Program-made: the position numbers and the translations under genes | The notes under the pieces: generated by a model | What the model was told of the DNA's origin: nothing | The model's input: only the letters and a program-made list of their open reading frames with translations | Databases searched by the model: none | Assembly: GCA_964584995.1 (NCBI GenBank) | Contig: CAZPCA010000058.1 | Coordinates: 1-15,294, forward strand | Origin: JAJTFW01 sp964584995 | Lineage (GTDB): Bacteria; Bacteroidota; Bacteroidia; AKYH767-A; OLB10 | Length of the DNA stretch: 15,294 nucleotides | Direction of reading: 5' to 3' | Part shown: one piece after another, positions 1 through 7,323 of the stretch | Layout: every line of letters starts with the position of its first letter | Numbering within the stretch: position 1 is the stretch's first letter

Positions 1-128
1 ACGATGTAGCCACCTTTGCCGCAGGTTATGTACCCAGCGACCTTACAGGAGATGGACTGGTGGATTTCTTCGACCAGATCATTCTGGACAACAACATCAC
101 CAATTTCGTATCGTCGGTTCATCCATGA
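1..128 (+). CDS. 3' end of a gene with a dockerin-like C-terminal tail (partial)
   Basis: The reading frame starting at base 3 is open from the window edge to a TGA at 126-128 and gives the last 41 residues of a protein. It contains a Ca2+-binding EF-hand-like loop, D-x-T-x-D-G-x-x-D-x-x-D, at residues 13-24 of the visible part, as in dockerin type I repeats. In Bacteroidota such tails, often two loops followed by about 10-15 residues, end large secreted or surface proteins with Ig, PKD or SBBP repeats. The nature of the rest of the protein cannot be known from here. The gene converges on the ald operon and is followed by a strong hairpin at 171-208. The frame is judged real because the composition and the loop fit a known family; the overlapping frame at 16-264 does not. 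Confidence 0.7.
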   Translation, partial: DVATFAAGYVPSDLTGDGLVDFFDQIILDNNITNFVSSVHP

Positions 129-170
129 TGCGTCATTGCCGTTGCTCTTATGCGATGAGCATACCCCATT

Positions 171-208
171 AATTGAGAAAGCCGGAACAACTTCCGGCTT
201 TCTCAATT
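171..208. terminator. Bidirectional intrinsic terminator between converging genes
   Basis: A perfect 17-bp inverted repeat (171-187 and 192-208) with a 4-base loop (188-191). The stem has a GC-rich centre and A/T-rich base, so each strand has a short T-rich 3' flank. It sits 43 bases after the stop of the plus-strand partial gene and 19 bases past the end of ald on the minus strand, so it can end both transcripts. Confidence 0.85.
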
Positions 209-226
209 CTATAGGCTGCATCACCC

Positions 227-1450
227 TTAGATACGCGTGGCCATCAAGAGGTTCAAATCTCTGAAAGGAAGCCTGCAATAGTCAGCAACGTATTTATTCG
301 TGACCGTTCCACGGTAGAGATAAGCTGCCGACCTGACATGCTCATCGCTCCACAACAAAGCATCCATACCGCCCTCCTCCCCCATGCTGATAAGAATTGG
401 CATGAAAATATTGGACAATGCATGGGATGCAGTCCGGGAGACCCTGCTGGCGATATTGGGTACGCAATAGTGGGTCACGCCGTACTTTTTAAATGTAGGT
501 TCTGCGTGGTTGGTCACTTCAGATGTTTCGAAACAACCACCCTGGTCAATGCTTACATCGATGATAACAGAACCAAAACTCATTTCGGAAACCATCTCTT
601 CCGTCACGATAACGGGCGACCTGCCCTCTTTGGACAAGATAGCGCCAATGGCCACATCGCAAGTCTTGAGCGCTTTCAGCAATACATTCGGGTTGATGGT
701 AGAAGTGTATACCCTGCTCCCAAGGTTCCGCTGAATACGACGCAGCTTATACACAGATGTGTCGAATATTTTAACATTTGCGCCCAGACCCATCGCCGCA
801 CGCGCCGCATATTCACTCACGGTACCGGCGCCTATGATGACGACTTCGGTAGGAGGAATACCGGGAACACCTCCCAGCAGTTCTCCTTTCCCTCCACTTG
901 TATTGCTCAATAATTCAGAAGCGATAAGGATCGATGCACTGCCGACGATTTCGCTCATTGCCTGAATCACCGGGTAAACAGATGTTTCATCTTTCAGGTA
1001 TTCGTAGGCGAGCGCCGTGATTTTCTTCGCGCTCAGTCGCTGGACATAGCCTTCCGGCTGCATAGCGACCTGCAGGATGGACATCAAAAACTGTTTGTCC
1101 TTCATGTATTCCAGCTCCTGTAAGGTTGGTGGGGCTACTTTCAGGATCAGGTCAGCCTTGTACACGTCTTCCGGTGAGTAGGCGATCTGTGCGCCCTTTT
1201 CACTGAAATCCGTATCGGAATAATTCGCCGTAGCGCCAGCTCCGGCCTCGACGAGCACGCGGTGGCCATGGCTGACCAATACTCCAACAGCATCCGGCAC
1301 CAGAGGGATTCGTTTTTCCTGATAAGACAACTCCTTCGGAATACCTATGAACAAATCCTGGCGAAGCTTTCCGACTTCCAGAACGCTTTCCTGTGGAAGA
1401 AGTACACCCTGCTGGGCGAGAGATGTGATACCTGTAACTTTCTTATTCAT
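227..1450 (-). CDS. ald: Alanine dehydrogenase (AlaDH/PNT family)
   Basis: 407 residues. Predicted NAD-dependent enzyme interconverting L-alanine and pyruvate plus ammonia in the cytoplasm. The N-terminal catalytic domain starts near residue 33 with the family pattern IGIPKE and an Arg at 47 matching the substrate-binding Arg; Lys104 fits the catalytic Lys in the VK-x-x-P region. The Rossmann loop GAGTVS lies at 207-212, followed by an Asp about 20 residues on that would bind the NAD ribose. The IDVSIDQGG block near residue 290 holds the conserved Asp. Compared with classical Ald (about 370 residues) there is a 30-residue N-terminal extension, and the position of the catalytic His (His96 in the Mycobacterium enzyme) appears to be Gln127. 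Last gene of the porX-tsaE-ald operon; its ATG overlaps the tsaE stop by 4 bases (1447-1450). A role as a transhydrogenase subunit is less likely, because no membrane part or second subunit is present. Confidence 0.88.
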   Translation of the reverse strand: MNKKVTGITSLAQQGVLLPQESVLEVGKLRQDLFIGIPKELSYQEKRIPLVPDAVGVLVSHGHRVLVEAGAGATANYSDTDFSEKGAQIAYSPEDVYKADLILKVAPPTLQELEYMKDKQFLMSILQVAMQPEGYVQRLSAKKITALAYEYLKDETSVYPVIQAMSEIVGSASILIASELLSNTSGGKGELLGGVPGIPPTEVVIIGAGTVSEYAARAAMGLGANVKIFDTSVYKLRRIQRNLGSRVYTSTINPNVLLKALKTCDVAIGAILSKEGRSPVIVTEEMVSEMSFGSVIIDVSIDQGGCFETSEVTNHAEPTFKKYGVTHYCVPNIASRVSRTASHALSNIFMPILISMGEEGGMDALLWSDEHVRSAAYLYRGTVTNKYVADYCRLPFRDLNLLMATRI

Positions 1451-1863
1451 GGTGTGCAGCGAATGTGCCTGGAGCCCTCCAGATATTCTATAAAAATATC
1501 TGCTTTTTCAAGATTCAGCAAACCGCTCACTTTCTCCGGCCATTCGATAAAGCAAAAATAACCGGAGTACAAATACTCTTCGCAGCCCAGGTCGTAGGCT
1601 TCCTCCTCAGTTTTCAACCGATAGCAGTCGAAATGAAATACAGGTTCAGCCAGTCCTGTCCGGTACTCGTTTACGATAGAGAATGTCGGACTTTGCACCT
1701 CATCCGGCACTCCAAGCTGTCGACAAAGCGCCTTCACCAGGGTTGTTTTTCCTGCACCCAGCTGACCATGTAGGCAAACCACCCGTAGAGCGCCCAAACC
1801 TTGCAGAATGTCTTTTGCAACATCTTCAAGACCTGCTTCATCCTTCACCCCCCACGTCCTCAT
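1447..1863 (-). CDS. tsaE: tRNA t6A biosynthesis ATPase TsaE
   Basis: 138 residues, close to the family norm of about 135-155. TsaE is the ATPase that works with TsaB and TsaD in making N6-threonylcarbamoyladenosine at A37 of ANN-decoding tRNAs. Visible motifs are the Walker A loop GQLGAGKTT at about residues 33-41, the SPTFSIVNEY block, the HFDCYRL motif after it, and the FIEWPE motif near residue 107. The start overlaps the porX stop in an ATGA (1860-1863) and the stop overlaps the ald start in the same way, so the three genes are almost certainly cotranscribed and translationally coupled. Partner genes tsaB and tsaD are not in the window. Confidence 0.95.
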   Translation of the reverse strand: MRTWGVKDEAGLEDVAKDILQGLGALRVVCLHGQLGAGKTTLVKALCRQLGVPDEVQSPTFSIVNEYRTGLAEPVFHFDCYRLKTEEEAYDLGCEEYLYSGYFCFIEWPEKVSGLLNLEKADIFIEYLEGSRHIRCTP

Positions 1864-3419
1864 CCGGCTTTGGATTGCAGCGTGACTACCGGAATGATCA
1901 TCTCCTCCGGCGAGATACCACCGTGCTGAAAAGTATCCCGGTAAAAATTAACGTAATAATTGAAATTATTGGGGTAAGCGAAAAAACGGTCGCCTTTGAC
2001 AAAGACATAGGCGGTACTCACGTTCACCCTTGGAAGAAAGGCATCCGCAGGATTTTTGATCTCCAGCACATCCTTTTTTTCATAATTCAGGTTTTTTCCC
2101 TGCTTATACCTGAGATTGGTATTGGTATTTCTGTCGCCGACGATGCGCGAAGGATCCTTAACGCGAATGGTACCATGGTCGGTGGTGATGATGACCTTTG
2201 CCGGCTTCTCCGCAATGCGGCGTAAGACTTCGAGTAAAGGAGAGTGATCAAACCATGAGCGGGTGATGCTGCGGTAGGCCTTTTCGTCTTCGGCAAGCTC
2301 CTTGATGACCTGCATGTCCGTACGGGCGTGGGACAACATATCCACGAAATTGTAGACAATCACGTTGAAAGGATTGCGCATCATGTTCGGCACCTGGTCG
2401 ACAAGTGCTTTACCTGCGTCCAGATGGGTGACCTTCGTGTAAGAGAATTTGACACTACGACGTAGCCGCTGCAATTGATCGGCGAGGAAAAACTCTTCGT
2501 AATTGTTCTTGCCTTCCTCTTCCTCGTCTCCCACCCATTTATCCGGAAAACGTTTTTGGATATCCGAGGGCATCATACCCGCGAAAATGGCATTACGGGC
2601 GTATTGGGTGGCCGTAGGAAGAATAGAACAATAGACATCTTCTTCCACCACCTTGAACAGATCCTGCAAGGCAGGCTGGATGACCTTCCATTGGTCGTAA
2701 CGCAGATTATCTATGAGTATGAAAAAAACAGGGTCTTCCCCCTGATCGAGCAATGGAAAGGCCTTTCGCTTCATGAGCTGATGGGACAGCAAGGGAGCTT
2801 TATCCGGATCCTTCAGCCAGCCAAGGTAATTGCCCTCAACGAATTTGCTGAACAATTGGTTGGCCTCCCCTTTTTGCATCGTAAGGATATCGTACATACC
2901 GGGGTCTTTGGACTTTTCCAGTTCAATTTCCCAGTACACAAGTTTTTTGTAGACATCCACCCACTCGGACCAGGAGAGTCGGTCGCTCATGCTCATCCCG
3001 ATCTGCCGGAATTCCTGCTGGTAGCCCTGCGTAGTCTTTTCGCTGATAAGACGCTTGTCTTCGAGATTTTTCTTCAGGGAGAGCAGAATCTGGTTAGGGT
3101 TGACCGGCTTGATCAGGTAATCGGCGATCTTCCCTCCGATGGCCTCCTCCATGATGGCCTCCTCTTCATTTTTGGTAATCATCACCACCGGTACTCCGGC
3201 ATGGATGTTCTTTATCTGCACCAGTGTTTCCAGACCGTTCAGGCCCGGCATGTTTTCGTCGAGGAAAATGATATCGAACTCGCGGGATTTCACCAGATCG
3301 ACCGCATCCCTTCCATTGGTAGCGGTGGTCACCTGATAGCCCTTGTTCTCCAGGAACATGACATGCGGCTTCAGTAAATCGATTTCGTCATCTGCCCAGA
3401 GAATCTGTACTTTATCCAT
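1860..3419 (-). CDS. porX: PorX-type response regulator with PglZ phosphodiesterase domain
   Basis: 519 residues. Residues 1-123 form a receiver domain with acidic residues D10-D11, phospho-acceptor D54, T82 and K104. After a helical linker, residues from about 230 to 519 form a PglZ domain of the alkaline phosphatase superfamily: IDNLRYD (237-242), catalytic Thr271 in LPTATQYARN, metal ligands around D360 and H364, TTDHGT (412-417), and the late QHGG motif near 497. All the metal and nucleophile positions look intact. PorX is known from Porphyromonas and Flavobacterium as the response regulator, paired with the kinase PorY, that controls T9SS gene expression; its PglZ domain has reported phosphodiesterase activity on cyclic and linear oligonucleotides. 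First gene of the operon with tsaE and ald. A T9SS-type sorting domain is present further right in this window, which fits. A BREX PglZ role is unlikely because of the receiver domain and the housekeeping neighbours. Confidence 0.92.
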   Translation of the reverse strand: MDKVQILWADDEIDLLKPHVMFLENKGYQVTTATNGRDAVDLVKSREFDIIFLDENMPGLNGLETLVQIKNIHAGVPVVMITKNEEEAIMEEAIGGKIADYLIKPVNPNQILLSLKKNLEDKRLISEKTTQGYQQEFRQIGMSMSDRLSWSEWVDVYKKLVYWEIELEKSKDPGMYDILTMQKGEANQLFSKFVEGNYLGWLKDPDKAPLLSHQLMKRKAFPLLDQGEDPVFFILIDNLRYDQWKVIQPALQDLFKVVEEDVYCSILPTATQYARNAIFAGMMPSDIQKRFPDKWVGDEEEEGKNNYEEFFLADQLQRLRRSVKFSYTKVTHLDAGKALVDQVPNMMRNPFNVIVYNFVDMLSHARTDMQVIKELAEDEKAYRSITRSWFDHSPLLEVLRRIAEKPAKVIITTDHGTIRVKDPSRIVGDRNTNTNLRYKQGKNLNYEKKDVLEIKNPADAFLPRVNVSTAYVFVKGDRFFAYPNNFNYYVNFYRDTFQHGGISPEEMIIPVVTLQSKAG

Positions 3420-3462
3420 TGTTTTTATTTTCTGCTTAGTCCTATACGAGTTATTGTCAGCG

Positions 3463-3470
3463 CAAAAGTA
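3463..3470 (-). promoter_or_regulatory. Candidate -7 element for the porX operon
   Basis: Read on the minus strand this is TACTTTTG, matching the Bacteroidota -7 consensus TAnnTTTG. It lies 43 bases before the porX ATG. The -33 element is weak (a TTG at 3495-3493, spacing 22). Confidence 0.45.
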
Positions 3471-3531
3471 CAGGATGAAGGAGAGAACGCAGCAAGCCCT
3501 GACATATTTCCCATGACGCCCACATTATTCC

Positions 3532-3539
3532 TAACTTTG
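3532..3539 (+). promoter_or_regulatory. Candidate -7 element for the HD phosphohydrolase gene
   Basis: TAACTTTG matches TAnnTTTG and lies 49 bases before the TTG start at 3589. No good -33 TTTG is seen at the usual spacing. With 3463-3470 it makes 3420-3588 a divergent promoter region. Confidence 0.4.
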
Positions 3540-3588
3540 TGCCTGTCAAAGGGCTATCTTAACAGATTCCATCCATACGGCCTTCATT

Positions 3589-4824
3589 TTGAATACCAAC
3601 AAGAAAAAAATCTTCAATGACCCGGTTTACGGGTTCATCACCATTCCTCACCCGCTCATCTTTGACCTGATTGAGCATCGCTGGTTTCAGCGCCTACGGA
3701 GAATTCGTCAGCTTGGCCTTAGCCACATGGTCTATCCCGGTGCGCTGCATACACGTTTTCATCATGCATTGGGCGCGCTGCACCTCATGACTCAGGCCAT
3801 TGAAACCTTACGTTCCAAAGGTCATCCGATTTCGGACGAAGAAGCCCTGGCCGTAGAGATTGCGATTTTGCTCCACGATATCGGGCACAGCCCTTTTTCC
3901 CATGCATTGGAGCACAGCATCGTGACGGGTATCAGCCACGAAAAAGTATCGCAGATGTTCATGGAGCACCTGAACAGGAGTTTTTCAGGTCAGTTAGAAC
4001 TGGCTATACGTATTTTCCGCGGGCAGTATGAAAAGCACTTTTTACACCAGATGATTTCCAGTCAGCTGGACATGGATCGTCTCGACTACCTGAACCGCGA
4101 TAGTTTCTACACCGGTGTGCTCGAAGGAAAGATCGGAGCGCAGCGCATTATTCGGATGCTCGAAGTAGTTGACGGGAAACTGGTAGTGGAAGAAAAGGGT
4201 GTCTACTCCATTGAAAAATTCATCGTTGCCCGCCGGTTGATGTACTGGCAGGTCTATCTTCATAAAACGGTGCTGGCGGCAGAACAATTGCTGGTCAATA
4301 TTCTGCGAAGAGCTAAAGAACTGATCGAGCAAGGGCATTCCCTTTTCGCAACACCGGATTTCAATTTTTTTCTGCAAAACTCCTGCTCAGAGGCTGACTT
4401 CATCCAAGACCCTGAACTACTCGACCGATACTCCCGGTTGGATGATTACGATATTTTTTCGTCGATCAAAGTATGGTCCAGGCACGAAGACCCTGTTCTC
4501 AGCAGGCTCTGCAGCGGCATGGTGAACCGTAAACTGTACAAGATTAAAATGAGAAAGGACGAATTTTCGGATGCCGACACCTTCACTTATCGACAAAAAG
4601 CGATTCAGCTTTTCGGTGTTTCTGAAGAAGAAAGCCGCTACTTCGCCTTCAAGGGATCCATCAGTAACAGCGCCTATGATCCCGCCGGCGAACCCATTCA
4701 AATCCTCTACAGGGATGGCAGCTCCATAGCACTGACCGAAGCCAGTGACCAGATGGAGGTGGCCGTCCTCTCCTCTCCCGTACAGAAACACTTTCTTTGC
4801 ATTCTACCCGAACTAATTGACTGA
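3589..4824 (+). CDS. HD-domain phosphohydrolase (dGTPase/SAMHD1-like)
   Basis: 411 residues from a TTG start. Metal-binding HD motifs are seen in order: HTRFHH (54-59), LLHDIGHSPFSH (94-105) and a later D-rich motif LDMDRLDYLNRDS (160-172). The order and wording match the SAMHD1/dGTPase branch of HD proteins, which hydrolyse dNTPs to deoxynucleosides and triphosphate; the exact substrate here is unknown. Homologues characteristically begin a few residues before an N-D-P-V-Y-G-F block, seen here at 10-16. An in-frame stop at 3532-3534 with no intervening ATG leaves TTG 3589 as the best start. The C-terminal 130 residues have no motif I recognise. It lies next to lpxD on the same strand, 65 bases upstream. 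This pairing recurs in Bacteroidota, but a link to lipid A synthesis is not shown by the sequence. Confidence 0.85.
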   Translation: MNTNKKKIFNDPVYGFITIPHPLIFDLIEHRWFQRLRRIRQLGLSHMVYPGALHTRFHHALGALHLMTQAIETLRSKGHPISDEEALAVEIAILLHDIGHSPFSHALEHSIVTGISHEKVSQMFMEHLNRSFSGQLELAIRIFRGQYEKHFLHQMISSQLDMDRLDYLNRDSFYTGVLEGKIGAQRIIRMLEVVDGKLVVEEKGVYSIEKFIVARRLMYWQVYLHKTVLAAEQLLVNILRRAKELIEQGHSLFATPDFNFFLQNSCSEADFIQDPELLDRYSRLDDYDIFSSIKVWSRHEDPVLSRLCSGMVNRKLYKIKMRKDEFSDADTFTYRQKAIQLFGVSEEESRYFAFKGSISNSAYDPAGEPIQILYRDGSSIALTEASDQMEVAVLSSPVQKHFLCILPELID

Positions 4825-4872
4825 CAATCTTTTTAATACCAACAAAGTCGGCTTAGCCAATCCCTTTATTAT

Positions 4873-4880
4873 TAATTTTG
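4873..4880 (+). promoter_or_regulatory. Candidate -7 element for lpxD, implying a near-leaderless transcript
   Basis: TAATTTTG matches TAnnTTTG exactly and ends 9 bases before the ATG at 4890. If used, transcription would start about 5 bases upstream of the start codon. No clear -33 TTTG is seen. The final TTG of the box is also the upstream in-frame alternative start codon, which argues against using that start. Confidence 0.45.
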
Positions 4881-4889
4881 CAGGCTGAC

Positions 4890-5927
4890 ATGGAATTTAC
4901 AGCGCAACAGATAGCCGAACTTTTAGAAGGTGTAGTGGATGGGGATGCCAGTGTTCGGGTATCCAGACTATCAAAAATTGAGGAAGGCAGTCCTGGCTCG
5001 CTCACTTTTCTGGCCAACCCCGCCTATACGCACCATATTTACGACTCTAAAGCTTCGATTGTCATCACCAGCAAGGATTTCCAGCCTGAAAAACCCATAG
5101 CCGCCACTTTGATCCGTGTCGACAATGCCTATCAGAGTTTTGCCAAATTGCTGGAAGTCTACAACACCATTCGGAGAAACAAATCCGGCATTGAACAACC
5201 GAGTTTCATCGACAGCACAGCTGAAGTTGGCTCGGATATTTACGTAGGGGCTTTCGCCTACATTGGCAAAAACGCACGTATCGGAAACAACGTGAAAATC
5301 TACCCCAATTGCTATGTGGGAGATAATTGTACCATCGGCGATGGCAGCACTCTCTTTGCCGGTGTCAAGGTGTATTCCGACTGCAGTATAGGAAAGGAGG
5401 TGACATTGCATTCAGGAGTCATCATTGGAGGTGACGGCTTTGGCTTCCAGCCCAACAACGGCAATTACGAAAAGGTCGCTCAAATCGGAAATGTCATCAT
5501 CGAAGACCATGTCGAAGTCGGTGCCAATTCCACCATCGATCGCGCGACCCTGGGAAGTACGATAATCCGCAAAGGGGTAAAAATCGACAATCTGATCCAG
5601 GTGGCGCACAATGTGGAGATTGGAGAAAACACCGTCATTGCCGCACAGACCGGTATTGCAGGCTCTACCCGAATCGGGAAGAACTGCATGATTGGCGGGC
5701 AGGTAGGCATTGTCGGACACATCCAGATTGCCGACGGAGTCAAAATCGCCGCACAATCAGGCGTTGGCAGTTCCGTCACTACACCGGGCGAAATCCTGCA
5801 GGGCTCACCGGCTTTCAATATCGGTGATTACAAGCGGACCTATGTACTATTCCGGAAACTACCCGAATTGGAAAAGAAAATCAGCGAACTGAATAAGATC
5901 ATCGAAGCCCAAAGACCTTCTTCCTGA
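4890..5927 (+). CDS. lpxD: UDP-3-O-acyl-glucosamine N-acyltransferase LpxD
   Basis: 345 residues, third step of lipid A synthesis: transfer of a hydroxyacyl chain from ACP to the amine of UDP-3-O-acyl-glucosamine, at the cytoplasmic face. Residues 1-100 form the uridine-binding N-terminal domain; about 105-310 are left-handed beta-helix hexapeptide repeats; the rest is a C-terminal helix likely to bind ACP. The catalytic His is H240 in DNLIQVAHNV, matching His239 of E. coli. The start is placed at ATG 4890 (MEFTAQQIAELL), because family members in this phylum begin this way, rather than at TTG 4878, which falls in a promoter-like box. The neighbouring lpxC-fabZ begins 4 bases after its stop, so they form one unit. 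Confidence 0.93.
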   Translation: MEFTAQQIAELLEGVVDGDASVRVSRLSKIEEGSPGSLTFLANPAYTHHIYDSKASIVITSKDFQPEKPIAATLIRVDNAYQSFAKLLEVYNTIRRNKSGIEQPSFIDSTAEVGSDIYVGAFAYIGKNARIGNNVKIYPNCYVGDNCTIGDGSTLFAGVKVYSDCSIGKEVTLHSGVIIGGDGFGFQPNNGNYEKVAQIGNVIIEDHVEVGANSTIDRATLGSTIIRKGVKIDNLIQVAHNVEIGENTVIAAQTGIAGSTRIGKNCMIGGQVGIVGHIQIADGVKIAAQSGVGSSVTTPGEILQGSPAFNIGDYKRTYVLFRKLPELEKKISELNKIIEAQRPSS

Positions 5928-5931
5928 GTCC

Positions 5932-7323
5932 ATGTCCCAAAAACAAAAGACCCTTCAAAAAGCGGTGACCGTATCCGGCGTTGGTTTACATACAGGTGTA
6001 AACGCCACGCTTACTTTCAAGCCAGCACCTGAAAATCACTGGTTCAAGTTCAAGCGTGTAGACCTCGATGGAGCACCGGTAATCGATGTGGATGCCTACA
6101 ATGTAGTAGACACTTCACGCGGCACCACGCTTCAGCAGAACGGAGCGCGGGTAAGCACTACTGAACATGCCTTGGCTGCATTGATCGGCCTGGAAATCGA
6201 CAATGTTTTGATTGAAATCGACGGCCCGGAAGTCCCCATCATGGATGGCAGTTCGAAGCCCTTCATCGATGCCTTGTTGTCTGCAGGCATCCATGAACAG
6301 GCGGCTGAGCGGGAAGTTTTCGTATTGAATGAAGTACTCAGTTATGAAGAGCCTGCACGGAATGTTGAAATGCTCGCCGTACCGAGTCCGGATTACCGCA
6401 TTACAGTGATGGTGGATTATAACAGTCCGGTATTGGGTACCCAGCATGCGCAACTGCATAAAATAACTGAATTCAAAGACGACTTTTCTCCCTGCAGAAC
6501 CTTCTGCTTCCTGCACGAGCTCGAGATGCTGGTCAAGCACAACCTCGTCAAGGGCGGCGACCTGAACAATGCCATAGTAGTTGTGGACCGGGACGTGAGC
6601 CAGGACAAGTTGGATGAACTTGCACGACTCTTCAATAAACCCAATGTGCAGGTCAAAGAAAAAGGCATTCTCAACAATGTGCAATTGCATTTTCAGAATG
6701 AGCCGGCACGTCATAAACTGCTGGACATCATTGGAGACTTCGCCCTTATAGGAATGCCCATTCAAGGTCATATACTTGCCGCCAGGCCCGGTCATGCCGC
6801 AAACGTCGAATTCGCCAAGGTCATAAAGGATTTCATCAAAAAGAACCGTGCGCCTAAGCCACGCCGCTATGACGTGACTGGCACGCCTGTTTGTGACATC
6901 AATAAGATTCAGTCGATGCTTCCGCATCGCTCACCCTTCCTGCTCATCGATAAAATCATCGAACTCGAACCTGAGCGTGTAGTTGGCGTGAAAAATGTGA
7001 CCATGAACGAATGGTTTTTCCAAGGGCACTTCCCTGAAAATCCGGTGATGCCAGGAGTTTTATTGATCGAAGCGATGGCGCAGACCGGAGGTATTCTTGT
7101 CTTGAATACCGTTCCTGATCCTGACAACTACTGGACCTATTTCATGAAAATTAGCGAAGCGAGATTCAAGCAAAAGGTCATGCCGGGTGATACCGTTATT
7201 TTTGACCTGCAACTTGTATCGCCCATTCGCCGGGGCATTTGCCACATGCGTGGTGAAGCCATCGTGGGAGACAAGGTGGTCATGGAAGCCGAAATGATGG
7301 CACAAATCGTTAAGAAAAGCTGA
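5932..7323 (+). CDS. lpxC-fabZ: LpxC-FabZ fusion: UDP-3-O-acyl-GlcNAc deacetylase / 3-hydroxyacyl-ACP dehydratase
   Basis: 463 residues. Residues 1 to about 305 are LpxC, the zinc deacetylase that makes the committed step of lipid A: E78-H79, H261 and D265 fit the catalytic Glu and zinc ligands, and H288 in RPGH fits the catalytic His. Residues about 318-463 are FabZ, a hot-dog-fold dehydratase of fatty-acid elongation: PHRSPFLLID (331-340), catalytic H366 in GHFPENPVMPG and E380 in LIEAMAQ. Each half is full length for its family. The fusion is known in Bacteroidota and couples two enzymes that compete for the 3-hydroxyacyl-ACP pool. The stop overlaps the lpxA start (TGATG, 7321-7325), suggesting coupled translation. 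Confidence 0.95.
   Translation: MSQKQKTLQKAVTVSGVGLHTGVNATLTFKPAPENHWFKFKRVDLDGAPVIDVDAYNVVDTSRGTTLQQNGARVSTTEHALAALIGLEIDNVLIEIDGPEVPIMDGSSKPFIDALLSAGIHEQAAEREVFVLNEVLSYEEPARNVEMLAVPSPDYRITVMVDYNSPVLGTQHAQLHKITEFKDDFSPCRTFCFLHELEMLVKHNLVKGGDLNNAIVVVDRDVSQDKLDELARLFNKPNVQVKEKGILNNVQLHFQNEPARHKLLDIIGDFALIGMPIQGHILAARPGHAANVEFAKVIKDFIKKNRAPKPRRYDVTGTPVCDINKIQSMLPHRSPFLLIDKIIELEPERVVGVKNVTMNEWFFQGHFPENPVMPGVLLIEAMAQTGGILVLNTVPDPDNYWTYFMKISEARFKQKVMPGDTVIFDLQLVSPIRRGICHMRGEAIVGDKVVMEAEMMAQIVKKS

Noticed and set aside
2475..3377. 300-codon plus-strand frame inside porX
   Set aside because: It is antisense to a gene with complete receiver and PglZ motifs; the translation has no recognisable domain and the frame follows from the codon bias of the opposite strand.
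1860..3419. PglZ domain as a sign of a BREX phage-defence island
   Set aside because: The PglZ domain is fused to a receiver domain as in PorX, and the neighbours are tsaE and ald; no brx or methyltransferase genes are present.
4878..4889. TTG start giving a 4-residue longer LpxD
   Set aside because: The TTG is the end of a TAnnTTTG promoter-like box, and family members begin at the MEF(S/T)A position encoded from 4890.
6115..6927. 270-codon minus-strand frame inside lpxC-fabZ
   Set aside because: Antisense to an enzyme with all its catalytic residues; no family features.
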